From Pseudomonas izuensis (GTDB lineage Bacteria; Pseudomonadota; Gammaproteobacteria; Pseudomonadales; Pseudomonadaceae), in assembly GCF_009861505.1 (NCBI RefSeq), contig NZ_WTFT01000004.1, positions 266,822 to 330,821 of the forward strand: a stretch of DNA of 64,000 nucleotides. The letters are read 5' to 3'. Within the stretch, counting starts at the first letter, position 1. The number at the start of each line of letters is the position of its first letter. A program made the translations under genes and the position numbers. Shown in pieces: positions 38,699 to 47,640 of this stretch. The notes beneath the pieces are model-generated. The model was not told where the DNA came from. It did no database searches and saw nothing but the letters and a program-made list of their open reading frames with translations.

Positions 38699-39762
38699 GA
38701 TCCGAGCAGTTTTCAACGGCGGTGCTGGACTGGTTCGACCGCCACGGCCGTCACGATTTGCCGTGGCAGCAAGACATCAACCCCTATCGGGTCTGGGTCT
38801 CGGAAATCATGTTGCAGCAAACCCAGGTCAGCACCGTGCTGAATTACTTCGACCGTTTCATGGCCTCGCTGCCGACGGTCGAAGCCCTGGCCGCTGCGCC
38901 AGAGGATGAAGTGCTGCACCTGTGGACGGGGCTGGGTTACTACACCCGCGCGCGCAATCTGCAAAAGACCGCGAAGATCGTCGTCGAGCAGTACGGCGGC
39001 GAATTTCCCCGGGACGTGGAAAAGCTCACCGACCTGCCGGGCATCGGCCTGTCCACCGCCGGCGCCATTGCCAGTATCAGCATGGGCCTGCGCGCGCCGA
39101 TCCTCGACGGCAACGTCAAACGGGTGCTGGCGCGCTTTACCGCGCAAGAGGGCTACCCCGGCGAGCCGAAAGTCGCCAAACAGCTGTGGGCCAACGCTGA
39201 GCGCTTCACACCGCATAATCGGGTCAACGCCTACACCCAGGCGATGATGGACCTCGGCGCGACGCTCTGCACCCGCAGCAAGCCGAGCTGCCTGCTCTGT
39301 CCACTGGAAAAGGGCTGCGAAGCGCACCTGTTGGGCCTGGAGACCCGTTACCCGATCCCCAAGCCGCGCAAAGCCATCCCGCAGAAGCGCACGCTGATGC
39401 CGATGCTCGCCAACGGGGAAGGTGCGATCCTGCTTTACCGTCGCCCTTCCACGGGCCTGTGGGGCGGCCTGTGGAGCTTGCCGGAACTCGACGACCTCGA
39501 CGACCTGCAACATCTGGCTGCGCAGCATTCGCTGGAACTGGGCGCGCAGCAGGCGCTGCCGAGCCTGGTGCACACCTTCAGCCATTTTCAGTTGTCCATC
39601 GAACCCTGGCTGGTTCAGGTCCAGGAGGTTGGCCATCACGTGGCCGAGGCCGACTGGCTCTGGTATAACCTCGCCACCCCGCCGCGCCTGGGCCTCGCCG
39701 CCCCGGTCAAAACCTTGCTCGAACGCGCGGCCGTCGTATTGAACGCAGGAGAGTCGTCATGA
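38695..39762 (+). CDS. mutY: A/G-specific adenine glycosylase MutY
   Basis: Removes adenine mispaired with 8-oxoguanine. 355 residues. HhH-GPD domain: [15 protein letters not shown] (catalytic Glu near residue 37), [14 protein letters not shown] near 115, [10 protein letters not shown] with the catalytic Asp near 139; [4Fe-4S] cluster cysteines in [17 protein letters not shown] near 195; C-terminal NUDIX-like domain for 8-oxoG recognition (~230-350). It overlaps asmA by 4 nt and yggX by 4 nt, making an asmA-mutY-yggX operon. Confidence 0.98.
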   Translation: MRSEQFSTAVLDWFDRHGRHDLPWQQDINPYRVWVSEIMLQQTQVSTVLNYFDRFMASLPTVEALAAAPEDEVLHLWTGLGYYTRARNLQKTAKIVVEQYGGEFPRDVEKLTDLPGIGLSTAGAIASISMGLRAPILDGNVKRVLARFTAQEGYPGEPKVAKQLWANAERFTPHNRVNAYTQAMMDLGATLCTRSKPSCLLCPLEKGCEAHLLGLETRYPIPKPRKAIPQKRTLMPMLANGEGAILLYRRPSTGLWGGLWSLPELDDLDDLQHLAAQHSLELGAQQALPSLVHTFSHFQLSIEPWLVQVQEVGHHVAEADWLWYNLATPPRLGLAAPVKTLLERAAVVLNAGESS

Positions 39763-40031
39763 CCCGCACCATCATGTGTCGCAAGTACAAAGAAGAATTG
39801 CCCGCCCTGGAGCGCGCGCCCTTCCCGGGTGCCAAAGGCCAGGACATTTTTGACCACGTCTCGGCCAAGGCCTGGGCCGACTGGCAGAAACACCAGACCC
39901 TGCTGATCAACGAAAAGCGCTTGAACATGATGAACGCCGAAGACCGTAAATATCTTCAGGGCGAAATGGACAAGTTCTTCTCCGGCGAGGAATACGCCAA
40001 AGCCGAAGGCTACGTTCCGCCTGCCGAGTAA
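39759..40031 (+). CDS. yggX: Oxidative damage protection / Fe(II) trafficking protein YggX
   Basis: A 90-residue cytosolic protein that protects iron-sulfur clusters from oxidative damage. Typical start [17 protein letters not shown] with the conserved Cys7, then [14 protein letters not shown] and [18 protein letters not shown]. Coupled to mutY through an ATGA overlap. Operon-sharing with a DNA-oxidation repair enzyme fits a common stress role. Confidence 0.96.
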   Translation: MTRTIMCRKYKEELPALERAPFPGAKGQDIFDHVSAKAWADWQKHQTLLINEKRLNMMNAEDRKYLQGEMDKFFSGEEYAKAEGYVPPAE

Positions 40032-40095
40032 GCCCGTGAAATCGGGGGTTGGATCGTAAGCGACGGTAATAATTAAATTTTTTTTGAAAACTTGC

Positions 40096-40124
40096 TTGAC
40101 GACCCCCTGAAAAACCCGTTTAAT
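40096..40124 (+). promoter_or_regulatory. sigma70 promoter of tRNA-Phe
   Basis: TTGACG (40096-40101) and TTTAAT (40119-40124) with a 17-nt spacer. A GC-rich discriminator (GCGCCCCG) follows, typical of stringently controlled stable RNA. The tRNA begins 11 nt after the -10. Confidence 0.85.
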
Positions 40125-40134
40125 GCGCCCCGTT

Positions 40135-40210
40135 GCCCAGATAGCTCAGTCGGTAGAGCAGGGGATTGAAAATCCCCGTGTCGGCGGTTCGATTCCGTCT
40201 CTGGGCACCA
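40135..40210 (+). tRNA. tRNA-Phe (GAA)
   Basis: 76 nt including encoded CCA. The acceptor stem GCCCAGA pairs with TCTGGGC; anticodon loop TTGAAAA with GAA; T-arm GGTTCGATTCC. It is the backbone tRNA-Phe after yggX and borders a variable block. Confidence 0.98.
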
Positions 40211-40219
40211 AATACCGAA

Positions 40220-40250
40220 AACCCTGAATCGCAAGATTCAGGGTTTTTTT
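40220..40250 (+). terminator. tRNA-Phe terminator
   Basis: An 11-bp stem AACCCTGAATC/GATTCAGGGTT with GCAA tetraloop, followed by a T-run. It starts 10 nt after the tRNA. Confidence 0.95.
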
Positions 40251-40283
40251 ATGCCCGCAGTTTAATGGCGACCACATCCAGCC

Positions 40284-40727
40284 TTAGCTGTTCCAGTGGA
40301 ACACCAGATTACGGGCTGCGCCGCTGCCAATATCGGCAACATCGTGCCGTACCTCTCCATTACGCGTCGCGGTGACGGTGTATTTGCCGGCTGGCAGTTG
40401 CACATAAACCAGCGGACCGGCGTTATTCAGCGTCAGTACGGGTTGCCCTTTAGCCTTCTCGATAACCAGCGTCACGTCGGGTATGTATTCATTCAGAGAC
40501 CCGACCGAGAAGGTCATGTGCAGGTTGTAACCCGTGGTCTGCTGAATGGCTTTCGACTCGTCCTGGCCAATCCCGCCGGACAAATAAGCGACTCCATTCT
40601 GCTCTTGCCGCTGGACCTGCACGCCCGAGCTATCAACAGGCTCAAGACTGGCAGCAGGCAACACACCGGAACACATCAACACGCCGACCGTGGCGAGGGG
40701 CAACATCAGTGAACTAAAGCGCTTCAT
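40284..40727 (-). CDS. Small exported protein with carboxypeptidase-regulatory-like domain
   Basis: A 147-residue protein from ATG 40727 (GGAG 9 nt before). Signal peptide (KRFSSLMLPLATVGVLMCSGVLPAAS). The mature part reads AYLSGGIGQDESKAIQQTTGYNLHMTF... LVYVQLPAGKYTVTATRNGE, the pattern of a small beta-sandwich (carboxypeptidase regulatory-like). I do not recognise a specific function. The reading frame is open for 47 codons upstream, but that part has no export signal. It is convergent with tRNA-Phe and divergent from the nuclease gene; the gap to the latter shows nothing else recognisable. Confidence 0.7.
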   Translation of the reverse strand: MKRFSSLMLPLATVGVLMCSGVLPAASLEPVDSSGVQVQRQEQNGVAYLSGGIGQDESKAIQQTTGYNLHMTFSVGSLNEYIPDVTLVIEKAKGQPVLTLNNAGPLVYVQLPAGKYTVTATRNGEVRHDVADIGSGAARNLVFHWNS

Positions 40728-40987
40728 GATGACGACTCCCGGGCTCCACAGAACCCAATCGTTACATAATTTTGATTTCTGGCGCGGTGGTCGTGTTTTA
40801 GATCGATTTGTACTTGGGTCCAGTACGAAACGTACTACGTGATTTGATCCATATCCCTCACCTGCCATCAGGTTGGTCCTGCTAATACGTCCGGCATTTC
40901 CTTCCGGGTTTCAGGCAGCGCCCTGCATCTTTGACTCGTGCGTTCTTGGCACCCTTTTCTGCCTGTTCAATCACACGCGGAAACCAA

Positions 40988-42046
40988 ATGAGCGCTATAA
41001 CGCCTGCAAACACAGAAGATCAAAATATCGCGTCGCTGCTGGGCGACCTTGGCAACTTGATCCGCCAGGCGCGGCTTACAGTTCAGCGAGCCGTCGATAG
41101 CGCCCAGGTACAAACCTACTGGCAGATCGGGCGACACATAGTGGAATTTGAACAAGAGGGCGCTAGGCGTGCGGTATACGGCAAGCAGTTGCTGGCATCG
41201 CTTGCAAAGGTACTGACAGTGGAGTTCGGAAAGGGGTTTGACGAGACCAATTTGCGAAAAATGCGACTGTTCTATCAAGCGTTTCCAATTCGAGACGCAC
41301 TGCGTCTCGAATTGAGCTGGACGCATTACCGCAGGCTTTTGCGAGTGGACAGTGAAAAAGCACGCAAGTGGTACATGGACGAAGCCGCCACCCAGAACTG
41401 GTCAAGTCGCAGCCTGGAGCGCCAGATCAACACGCTCTATTACGAGCGACTGCTGATGAGCCGTGACAAGCCTGCCGTCATGGAAGAAGCCGCCACCAAC
41501 ATCCATGCAATGAACAACGACCCCAGGGATTTCATCCGGGACCCCGTGATGCTGGAGTTTCTTGGACTGCCCAATACTGGAGTTGTTTTGGAAACCAGGC
41601 TCGAACAAGCCCTGATCGAACAGCTTCAGGGTTTCCTGCTTGAGTTGGGCAAAGGGTTCGCTTTCATTGCCCGTCAACAGCGTATCAGTACCGAAGGGCG
41701 AGACTTCTACATTGACCTGGTGTTCTATAACTATCTGCTCAATTGTTTCGTCATCTTCGATCTCAAACGCGGTGAATTGACACATCAGGATGTCGGACAG
41801 ATGGACATGTATGTGCGTATGTACGACGACCTCAAACGCAGAGAGAAGGACGGGCCTACCGTCGGCATTATTCTTTGCGCGCAAAAAAACGACTCTGTGG
41901 TGCGCTACTCGGTACTGCAGGGCAATGAACAACTCTTCGCCAGCAAATATAAGCTGGTACTCCCGAGCGAGGATGAACTGCGGGCGGAACTGAATCGGGA
42001 ACGGGCGCTGATCGAAGAGCGCCTGCTCAATCAAATGCCCGAATAA
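40988..42046 (+). CDS. DUF1016/YhcG-type PD-(D/E)XK nuclease
   Basis: A 352-residue cytosolic protein. N-terminal DUF1016_N domain (~1-170) with AVDSAQVQTYWQIGRHIVEFEQEG and ELSWTHYRRLLRV; C-terminal PDDEXK nuclease domain (~190-345) with FYIDLVFYN and VIFDLKRGEL, which supply the D-Xn-(D/E)XK catalytic residues (here FDLK). YhcG-family proteins are widespread accessory nucleases and often occur in mobile or defence regions; biological role unproven. ATG 40988 (MSAITPAN) has GGAA 9 nt upstream. A 29-nt perfect palindrome lies inside the coding region. Confidence 0.88.
   Translation: MSAITPANTEDQNIASLLGDLGNLIRQARLTVQRAVDSAQVQTYWQIGRHIVEFEQEGARRAVYGKQLLASLAKVLTVEFGKGFDETNLRKMRLFYQAFPIRDALRLELSWTHYRRLLRVDSEKARKWYMDEAATQNWSSRSLERQINTLYYERLLMSRDKPAVMEEAATNIHAMNNDPRDFIRDPVMLEFLGLPNTGVVLETRLEQALIEQLQGFLLELGKGFAFIARQQRISTEGRDFYIDLVFYNYLLNCFVIFDLKRGELTHQDVGQMDMYVRMYDDLKRREKDGPTVGIILCAQKNDSVVRYSVLQGNEQLFASKYKLVLPSEDELRAELNRERALIEERLLNQMPE
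41286..41314. repeat. Perfect 13-bp hairpin inside nuclease gene
   Basis: CAATTCGAGACGC (41286-41298), spacer ACT, GCGTCTCGAATTG (41302-41314). It encodes the segment IRDALRLEL just before ELSWTHY of the DUF1016 domain. A 13-bp perfect stem with a 3-nt loop is far beyond what codon choice alone would be expected to give. Confidence 0.9.
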
Positions 42047-42114
42047 AACGGGCTGATTGTTCATCCACAACACAAAGACTATCGTTGGCAGCTACCCGCA
42101 AAGGTCCGAAGACG

Positions 42115-43089
42115 ATGAATTTGCAGGACATGCCTCCACTGGCCCCCACTCAAATCGAGTTGCCACTGGCAACAGACGCCGTTGCCGAGCCCTTCAGGCA
42201 ACCCGCCGCCGACGGCTTCACTCTCGGCGGCTTCACGTGGCGGCATACCGATACGGACCTCACTCGCCCAGTGGTGATCATCAACGCCGCTACCTCGGTC
42301 CGCTGTCGGCACTACTCGCGTTTCGCCGACTACCTGTTCGCCAACGGCTTCGATGTGATCACCTACGACTACCGTGGCATCGGCGAATCGCGCCCGACTT
42401 CGCTCAAAAGACTTCAGGCCTCGTGGACCGACTGGGGCGCGCTGGATTTTGAAGCGATGCTCAAGCGCGCACAGCGCGAGTTTCCCGGGCAGCCGATCGA
42501 TGTCGTCGGTCATAGCTTTGGCGGCTGTGCAGCGGGGCTGGGGGCGTCAGGGACGCTGATCCGGCGCCTGGTGACCGTTGGCGCACAATTCGCTTACTGG
42601 CGCGATTACGCGCCCGCTCACCGCTGGCGGATGTTTGGCAAGTGGCATGTGGTTATGCCGATAGTGACGATGATCTGCGGATATTTTCCCGGCAAGCGCC
42701 TCGGCTGGCTCGAAGACACACCCGCCGGCGTGGTCCGTGACTGGAGCACGCCCACTGCCCGCTACGAAACGCGCCCCAGCGGCCGTGCAGCCCACGCAAC
42801 CACCGGTCGCCTGCCCTTCGCCACCGTCAATGCGAAAATCCTGGCGATCAGCATCAGCGATGATCCCTACGGCACCGTCCCGGCCATCGAACGCCTGCTT
42901 GGTTACTTCACTGGCAGCCTCAATACCCACCTGCGCATTGCGCCCGAAGACATCGGCGAAGCAGAAGTCGGACATTTCGCCTTTTTTCGCAGCGCATACC
43001 AAGCCACACTATGGCCCATTGCATTGTCCTGGCTGCAAAACGGCGAGCTGGCCCCCGGTACACCCGGGCGGACAGTGCCACGCAACTGA
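42115..43089 (+). CDS. Alpha/beta hydrolase
   Basis: A 324-residue alpha/beta hydrolase. Visible: oxyanion/strand segment PVVIINAATSVRCRHYSRFADYL, YDYRGIGESRP, nucleophile elbow VVGHSFGG (Ser near residue 135), a candidate acid in ISDDPYGTV near 253, and His in VGHFAFF near 292. No signal peptide. ATG 42115 is chosen because it opens the family-like region; an in-frame ATG at 42085 is less likely. Substrate unknown. It lies 68 nt after the nuclease and 36 nt before the paralogue pair, and may share their transcript. Confidence 0.8.
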   Translation: MNLQDMPPLAPTQIELPLATDAVAEPFRQPAADGFTLGGFTWRHTDTDLTRPVVIINAATSVRCRHYSRFADYLFANGFDVITYDYRGIGESRPTSLKRLQASWTDWGALDFEAMLKRAQREFPGQPIDVVGHSFGGCAAGLGASGTLIRRLVTVGAQFAYWRDYAPAHRWRMFGKWHVVMPIVTMICGYFPGKRLGWLEDTPAGVVRDWSTPTARYETRPSGRAAHATTGRLPFATVNAKILAISISDDPYGTVPAIERLLGYFTGSLNTHLRIAPEDIGEAEVGHFAFFRSAYQATLWPIALSWLQNGELAPGTPGRTVPRN

Positions 43090-43125
43090 GTCACTGCCCT
43101 TTCAACGAATTACGGAACGACGCTC

Positions 43126-43542
43126 ATGGCCTCCGCCAACAAGCAGCAAAAACGCGCCTCGCGCGCCAAGGCCAAGGCCAAGCAGAACCGCACCCAACGC
43201 GCCGCCACGCCGGTCGAACTGGACCCGAATGACGACCGCATCGATTTCGAGTCGGTGGACCTGACCGAACTGTTCAAGAAAATGATCGACGCCGAAAAGA
43301 TCAGCCAGCAAGCCATGTGCACGGCCTTCCTCGAAGACCCGCTGCTGGAACTGGTGTACGAGCAGGAAGGCGAAGAAGGCGCGATGGACTTTATCCTCGC
43401 CGCGCTGATCGAATATCGCCAATGGTCCACCGAAACCGACGAAGCCGGCGCCCTGGCATGGATCGAATCACCGGCCTTCCAGGCTGACTACGTGGCGGCG
43501 TCCGACGCCATTGCCGCGCAAACCCAACAGAAACCGAACTGA
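43126..43542 (+). CDS. Hypothetical protein with basic N-terminal tail, paralogue 1
   Basis: A 138-residue protein with no recognised domain. It begins with a Lys/Arg-rich tail (MASANKQQKRASRAKAKAKQ), followed by an acidic, probably helical region (IDFESVDLTELFKKMIDAEK... FILAALIEYRQWSTETDEAG). The basic tail could bind RNA, DNA or membranes; this is inference. The next gene is a clear paralogue with the same tail. The start ATG follows GGAACGACGCTC, giving a modest ribosome binding site. Confidence 0.7.
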   Translation: MASANKQQKRASRAKAKAKQNRTQRAATPVELDPNDDRIDFESVDLTELFKKMIDAEKISQQAMCTAFLEDPLLELVYEQEGEEGAMDFILAALIEYRQWSTETDEAGALAWIESPAFQADYVAASDAIAAQTQQKPN

Positions 43543-43548
43543 GCTCCC

Positions 43549-44001
43549 ATGGCCTCCCTGAACAAGCAACAGAAACGCGCCAAACGCGCAAAAGCCAAAG
43601 CCAAGCAAATCAATATCCACGGCAGAAAACCCGTCGCGCTGGACGATGATCTCGGCCATCTCGCCGAGCCAATCCCGGAATACACCCTGGCGATGTTCAG
43701 CAAAATGCGCGACGCGGAAGCCATCAGCCGCAGCGAAATGCTCTCCGTGCTGCTGACGAACCTGGCCTTCATCATCATCGATCATCCAGAACTGCTGGAC
43801 ATGGAAAACGCCGACGACGAAGGCATGGCCGCCACCCACCTGGCCGCCGACATGCTGATCGATTACCGCATGTGGGCCGACGGCATGGACCGCGACGCCG
43901 CCCAGGCATGGCTGAGCGAGCCGCAGTTCATCGCCGATTTCGGCGCTGCACTGGATGTCTACCGCGAGTCGCTGGAAGCGCCGGAAGAAAAAGCCAAGTA
44001 A
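43549..44001 (+). CDS. Hypothetical protein with basic N-terminal tail, paralogue 2
   Basis: A 150-residue paralogue of the preceding gene, 6 nt downstream. Shared features: MASxNKQQKRAxRAKAKAKQ, a KMRDAEAISRSEM segment aligned with KMIDAEKISQQAM, and a C-terminal DYRMWADGMDRDAAQAWLSEPQF block aligned with EYRQWSTETDEAGALAWIESPAF. No known domain. The divergence between copies suggests different partners rather than recent duplication. Followed by a strong terminator, so the pair ends the transcript. Confidence 0.7.
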   Translation: MASLNKQQKRAKRAKAKAKQINIHGRKPVALDDDLGHLAEPIPEYTLAMFSKMRDAEAISRSEMLSVLLTNLAFIIIDHPELLDMENADDEGMAATHLAADMLIDYRMWADGMDRDAAQAWLSEPQFIADFGAALDVYRESLEAPEEKAK

Positions 44002-44018
44002 GGGATACGGCTCAAACA

Positions 44019-44055
44019 AAAACGGCCGCTTGTCATCACTGACAGCGGCCGTTTT
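44019..44055. terminator. Bidirectional terminator
   Basis: Long stem ACGGCCGCT(T)GTCA / TGACAGCGGCCGT with loop TCAC, flanked by A-run and T-run. It serves the paralogue pair and the convergent permease gene. Confidence 0.93.
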
Positions 44056-44072
44056 GCGTTACGCGGTATGAA

Positions 44073-45464
44073 TCAGTTCAACACCACCGCGCCACTTTTT
44101 TCCAGCTTGCGACGGCGAGCAACCAGCAAGCCGGCAGCAACCACCAGAGCGCTGAGCAGACCGGTCGCGAGGATTTCCACGCGATGGGCTTCCTGGAACA
44201 GCATGATGGTCAGGGCACCGACGATGAATACGATCACCGCGTAGGTCAGGCCCGGGAACAGCCACATGCTGAAGACGATTTTCTCGCCGCGAGCCATACG
44301 CTGTTTACGCATACGCAGTTGCGAGATCGCGATCACCAGGTACACCAGCAGTGCGATGGCACCGGAGCTGGCCAGCAGGAATTCGAACACCGCAGCCGGG
44401 GCCACGTAGTTGGCGAAGGTTGCCAGGAACGCTGCGCCAGTGGACAGCATGACAGCCCAGTATGGCGTGCCGCTTTTGTTAGTGCGCGTGGACATGGCCG
44501 GTGCATCACCACGCTTGCCCAGGGAGAACAGCATGCGCGACGACGTGTAGAGCGCCGAGTTCAGGCAGCTGGTCACAGCAACCAATACCACGATGTCGAC
44601 GATCATCTTGGCGTTAGGGATACCCATGCGCTCAAGCACAGTCTGGTAGGAACCCAGGCTGGCCAGTACCGGATCGTTCCATGGCACCAGGGCCACGACG
44701 ATGAAGATCGATACGAGGTAGAACAAGCCGATCCGCCAGATCACCGAATTGGTGGCCTTGGAGATTTGCTTGCCAGGGTTCTTCGATTCCGCGGCCGCGA
44801 TGGTCACGATCTCGGTACCCATGAAGGAGAACATGGTGGTCAGGATGGCACCCAACACCGCGCCCATGCCGTTTGGCAGGAAGCCCTGGGTGTCGAACAG
44901 ATGGGAAACACCGCTGACCTGGCTGCCCGGCAGGAAGCCGAAGATCGCCATGACGCCCAGAACGATGAAGCCGATGATCGCCAGGACCTTGATCAGGGCG
45001 AACCAGAACTCGAACTCGCCGTAGTTCTTCACGCTGAAGAGGTTGGTCACGGTCAACAGCATGGTGATCACCAGGGCGAAGGCCCAGATGTCCACGCCAG
45101 GGAACCAGGCATGCAGGATGGTTGCGGCGGCGTTGGCTTCCAGCGGGATTACGAGAACCCAGAACCACCAGTACAGCCAGCCGATGGTGAAACCGGCCCA
45201 GTGACCGATCGCGCGATCGGCGTAGGTGGAGAAAGAACCGGTGTCTGGCGAAGCAACTGCCATTTCACCCAGCATGCGCATCACCAACACCACCAGCATA
45301 CCGGCGGCGGCATAGGCCAACAGCACGGCCGGGCCTGCAGCAGCGATAGCGTGGCCCGAGCCTACGAACAGGCCGGCGCCGATAACCCCGGCGATCGACA
45401 GCATGGTCACATGACGCGGTTTAAGCCCCTGTTCGAGGCCATTAGAGCTTTGGGTACTGCTCAT
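44073..45464 (-). CDS. APC-family amino-acid permease, GabP-like
   Basis: A 463-residue inner-membrane amino-acid:proton symporter. ATG 45464 (MSSTQSSNGLEQGLKPRHVTM), preceded by AAAGGTAG. About 12 membrane helices; helix 1 has the APC substrate motif IAGVIGAGLFVGSG; MFSFMGTEIVTIAAAESKNPGKQI is in the fourth-to-sixth helix region. It closely resembles GABA permeases, but close relatives carry aromatic or other amino acids, so I leave the symbol empty. Single gene with its own terminator. Confidence 0.85.
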   Translation of the reverse strand: MSSTQSSNGLEQGLKPRHVTMLSIAGVIGAGLFVGSGHAIAAAGPAVLLAYAAAGMLVVLVMRMLGEMAVASPDTGSFSTYADRAIGHWAGFTIGWLYWWFWVLVIPLEANAAATILHAWFPGVDIWAFALVITMLLTVTNLFSVKNYGEFEFWFALIKVLAIIGFIVLGVMAIFGFLPGSQVSGVSHLFDTQGFLPNGMGAVLGAILTTMFSFMGTEIVTIAAAESKNPGKQISKATNSVIWRIGLFYLVSIFIVVALVPWNDPVLASLGSYQTVLERMGIPNAKMIVDIVVLVAVTSCLNSALYTSSRMLFSLGKRGDAPAMSTRTNKSGTPYWAVMLSTGAAFLATFANYVAPAAVFEFLLASSGAIALLVYLVIAISQLRMRKQRMARGEKIVFSMWLFPGLTYAVIVFIVGALTIMLFQEAHRVEILATGLLSALVVAAGLLVARRRKLEKSGAVVLN

Positions 45465-46026
45465 TGAAACTACCTTTGTAAGGAAAAGCGAATGCGTGCG
45501 TCCCGCCTGAATTTCCCTTCTGTAAAAAGAAACCAACGGAGCGTTCCGGAATCTGCACGCAATAAATGCGCCAAAATGTTTCAAAAGCGTCTACCCCGGC
45601 GATTTCGACCGGACCGGACAGTCATCGCAAGTCATTGAAAGTAATGGCACTTTGCCAAAGCGTTACCCTGCGACCCACTTCGGGAACGAATCTGCGCACC
45701 GGAAACACATCTAAAAACGACATGACGCACAATAAAAGTGCAGATCTGGAACGTTCGGCCGGTTAGCGCTTCCAACACCCCACCAAAGCTGGCAACATCG
45801 CGCCCTTTTTTACGCGACAGCACCGCGCTTTTACCCGCTTGCAGGGTTCAAACGGCTGTTCGGTTGTTGATGGGGCGACAGTCTGCTGTGCCGATGCGAC
45901 AACCTGCCACATGCCACCCGTTTACTGCCCGTAGCGCTGTTGGCTGCCTTTGAAACGCTATGCTAGCTTGGCCGCCTCGCCAGGAAGGCCACCAACAGCA
46001 GGAGCGCAACATATATGAGGAACGAC
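45465..46026. other. 562-nt intergenic region between divergent transporters
   Basis: Contains the promoters of the permease (minus) and the ABC operon (plus). I see no REP, no convincing ORF and no strong -35/-10 or -24/-12 match; TATGCT at 45959 is a possible -10 for the ABC operon with a poor -35. Confidence 0.5.
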
Positions 46027-46800
46027 ATGGCAGAGGCCACGCCCGCGCTTGAAATCCGCAACTTGCACAAACGCTACGGTTCGCTGGAGGTGCTCAAAGG
46101 CATCTCGCTGACCGCCCGCGACGGCGATGTGATCTCGATCCTGGGTTCGTCTGGTTCCGGCAAGTCCACGTTCCTGCGTTGCATCAACCTGCTGGAAAAC
46201 CCGCACCAGGGCCAGATTCTGGTGGCCGGGGAAGAACTCAAGCTCAAAGCCGCAAAGAACGGCGAACTGGTCGCTGCCGACGGCAAGCAGATCAATCGTC
46301 TGCGTAGCGAAATCGGTTTTGTGTTTCAAAACTTTAACCTGTGGCCGCACATGAGCGTGCTCGACAACATCATCGAGGCGCCGCGCCGCGTGCTCGGCCA
46401 GAGCAAGGCAGAAGCCATCGAAGTGGCCGAGGCCTTGCTGGCCAAGGTCGGCATCGCCGACAAGCGCCACGCCTACCCCGCGCAACTGTCCGGCGGCCAG
46501 CAACAACGCGCGGCCATCGCCCGCACCCTGGCCATGCAACCCAAGGTCATCCTGTTCGACGAGCCCACCTCCGCGCTTGACCCGGAAATGGTCCAGGAAG
46601 TACTTAATGTCATCCGCGCACTGGCCGAAGAAGGCCGCACCATGCTGCTGGTCACCCATGAAATGGGCTTTGCCCGTCAGGTCTCCAGCGAAGTGGTGTT
46701 CCTCCACCAGGGCCTGGTAGAAGAGCAAGGATCGCCACAGCAGGTGTTTGAAAACCCGCTTTCGGCACGCTGCAAACAATTCATGTCCAGCAACCGCTAA
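46027..46800 (+). CDS. Polar amino-acid ABC transporter ATP-binding protein
   Basis: The ATPase subunit of a HisP/GlnQ-type importer. 257 residues from ATG 46027, which has AGGA 6 nt before it; ATG 46015 would place this site inside the gene. Walker A GSSGSGKST near residue 40, Q-loop FQNFNLWPH near 104, signature LSGGQQQR near 156, Walker B VILFDEPTSALD near 176. First gene of a four-gene operon ATPase - binding protein - permease - permease. Position and order match a Pseudomonas amino-acid transporter of undefined ligand, probably cationic amino acids. Confidence 0.93.
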   Translation: MAEATPALEIRNLHKRYGSLEVLKGISLTARDGDVISILGSSGSGKSTFLRCINLLENPHQGQILVAGEELKLKAAKNGELVAADGKQINRLRSEIGFVFQNFNLWPHMSVLDNIIEAPRRVLGQSKAEAIEVAEALLAKVGIADKRHAYPAQLSGGQQQRAAIARTLAMQPKVILFDEPTSALDPEMVQEVLNVIRALAEEGRTMLLVTHEMGFARQVSSEVVFLHQGLVEEQGSPQQVFENPLSARCKQFMSSNR

Positions 46801-46813
46801 CGGAGCTACCCAC

Positions 46814-47563
46814 ATGCAGAACTACAAAAAGGTCTTCCTGGCTGCCGCCGTCACCCTGGCCTTCAGCGCCGGTGCCATGGCTGAAACCCTGAAGATGGGC
46901 ATCGAAGCAGCCTACCCGCCGTTCAACAACAAAGATGCCAGTGGCAATGTCGTCGGCTTCGACAAGGAAATCGGCGACGCCCTGTGCGCCAAGATGAAAG
47001 TCGAATGCACCGTGGTCACCTCCGACTGGGACGGCATCATCCCCGCCCTGAACGCCAAGAAGTTCGACTTCCTGATCTCGTCGATGTCGATTACCGACGA
47101 GCGCAAGCAAGCGGTGGACTTCACCGACCCGTACTACTCCAACAAGCTGCAATTCATCGCGCCTAAAAACGTCGACTTCAAAACCGACAAGGACTCGCTC
47201 AAAGGCAAGGTGATCGGCGCCCAGCGTGCGACCCTGGCCGGTACCTTCCTGGAAGATCACTTCGGTGACGACATCACCGTCAAGCTCTACGACACCCAGG
47301 AAAACGCCTACCTCGACCTGACTTCCGGTCGCCTGGACGCCATCCTCGCCGACAAGTACGTCAACTATGAGTGGCTGAAAAGCGACGCCGGCAAGTCCTA
47401 CGAATTCAAGGGCGACCCGGTGGAAGAAAGCGACAAGATCGGTATCGCCGTGCGTAAAAACGACCCGATCCGCGACAAGCTGAACACTGCGCTGAAAGAA
47501 ATCGTCGCTGACGGCACCTACAAGAAGATCAACGACAAGTACTTCCCGTTCAGCATCTATTGA
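46814..47563 (+). CDS. Amino-acid ABC transporter periplasmic binding protein
   Basis: A 249-residue exported ligand-binding subunit. Signal peptide (KKVFLAAAVTLAFSAGAMA) directly followed by ETLKMGIEAAYPPFN, the classic opening of SBP_bac_3 proteins. Ligand contacts typical of Lys/Arg/ornithine/histidine binders are visible: DWDGIIPALNAKKFDFLISSMS and FTDPYYSN. CGGAG sits 8 nt before the ATG and 13 nt after the ATPase stop. Ligand not proven. Confidence 0.93.
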   Translation: MQNYKKVFLAAAVTLAFSAGAMAETLKMGIEAAYPPFNNKDASGNVVGFDKEIGDALCAKMKVECTVVTSDWDGIIPALNAKKFDFLISSMSITDERKQAVDFTDPYYSNKLQFIAPKNVDFKTDKDSLKGKVIGAQRATLAGTFLEDHFGDDITVKLYDTQENAYLDLTSGRLDAILADKYVNYEWLKSDAGKSYEFKGDPVEESDKIGIAVRKNDPIRDKLNTALKEIVADGTYKKINDKYFPFSIY

Positions 47564-47640
47564 TACTGACCTGCCGGACCGGCGGCGCCCTATGACGGCG
47601 CCGGTCCCGGCCTTGCCTGCCGCGATTTGAAAAGAAATCC

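Noticed and set aside
40135..40260. tRNA-Phe as an attL/attR site of an integrated element
   Set aside because: I found no second copy of the tRNA 3' end and no integrase gene in the window.
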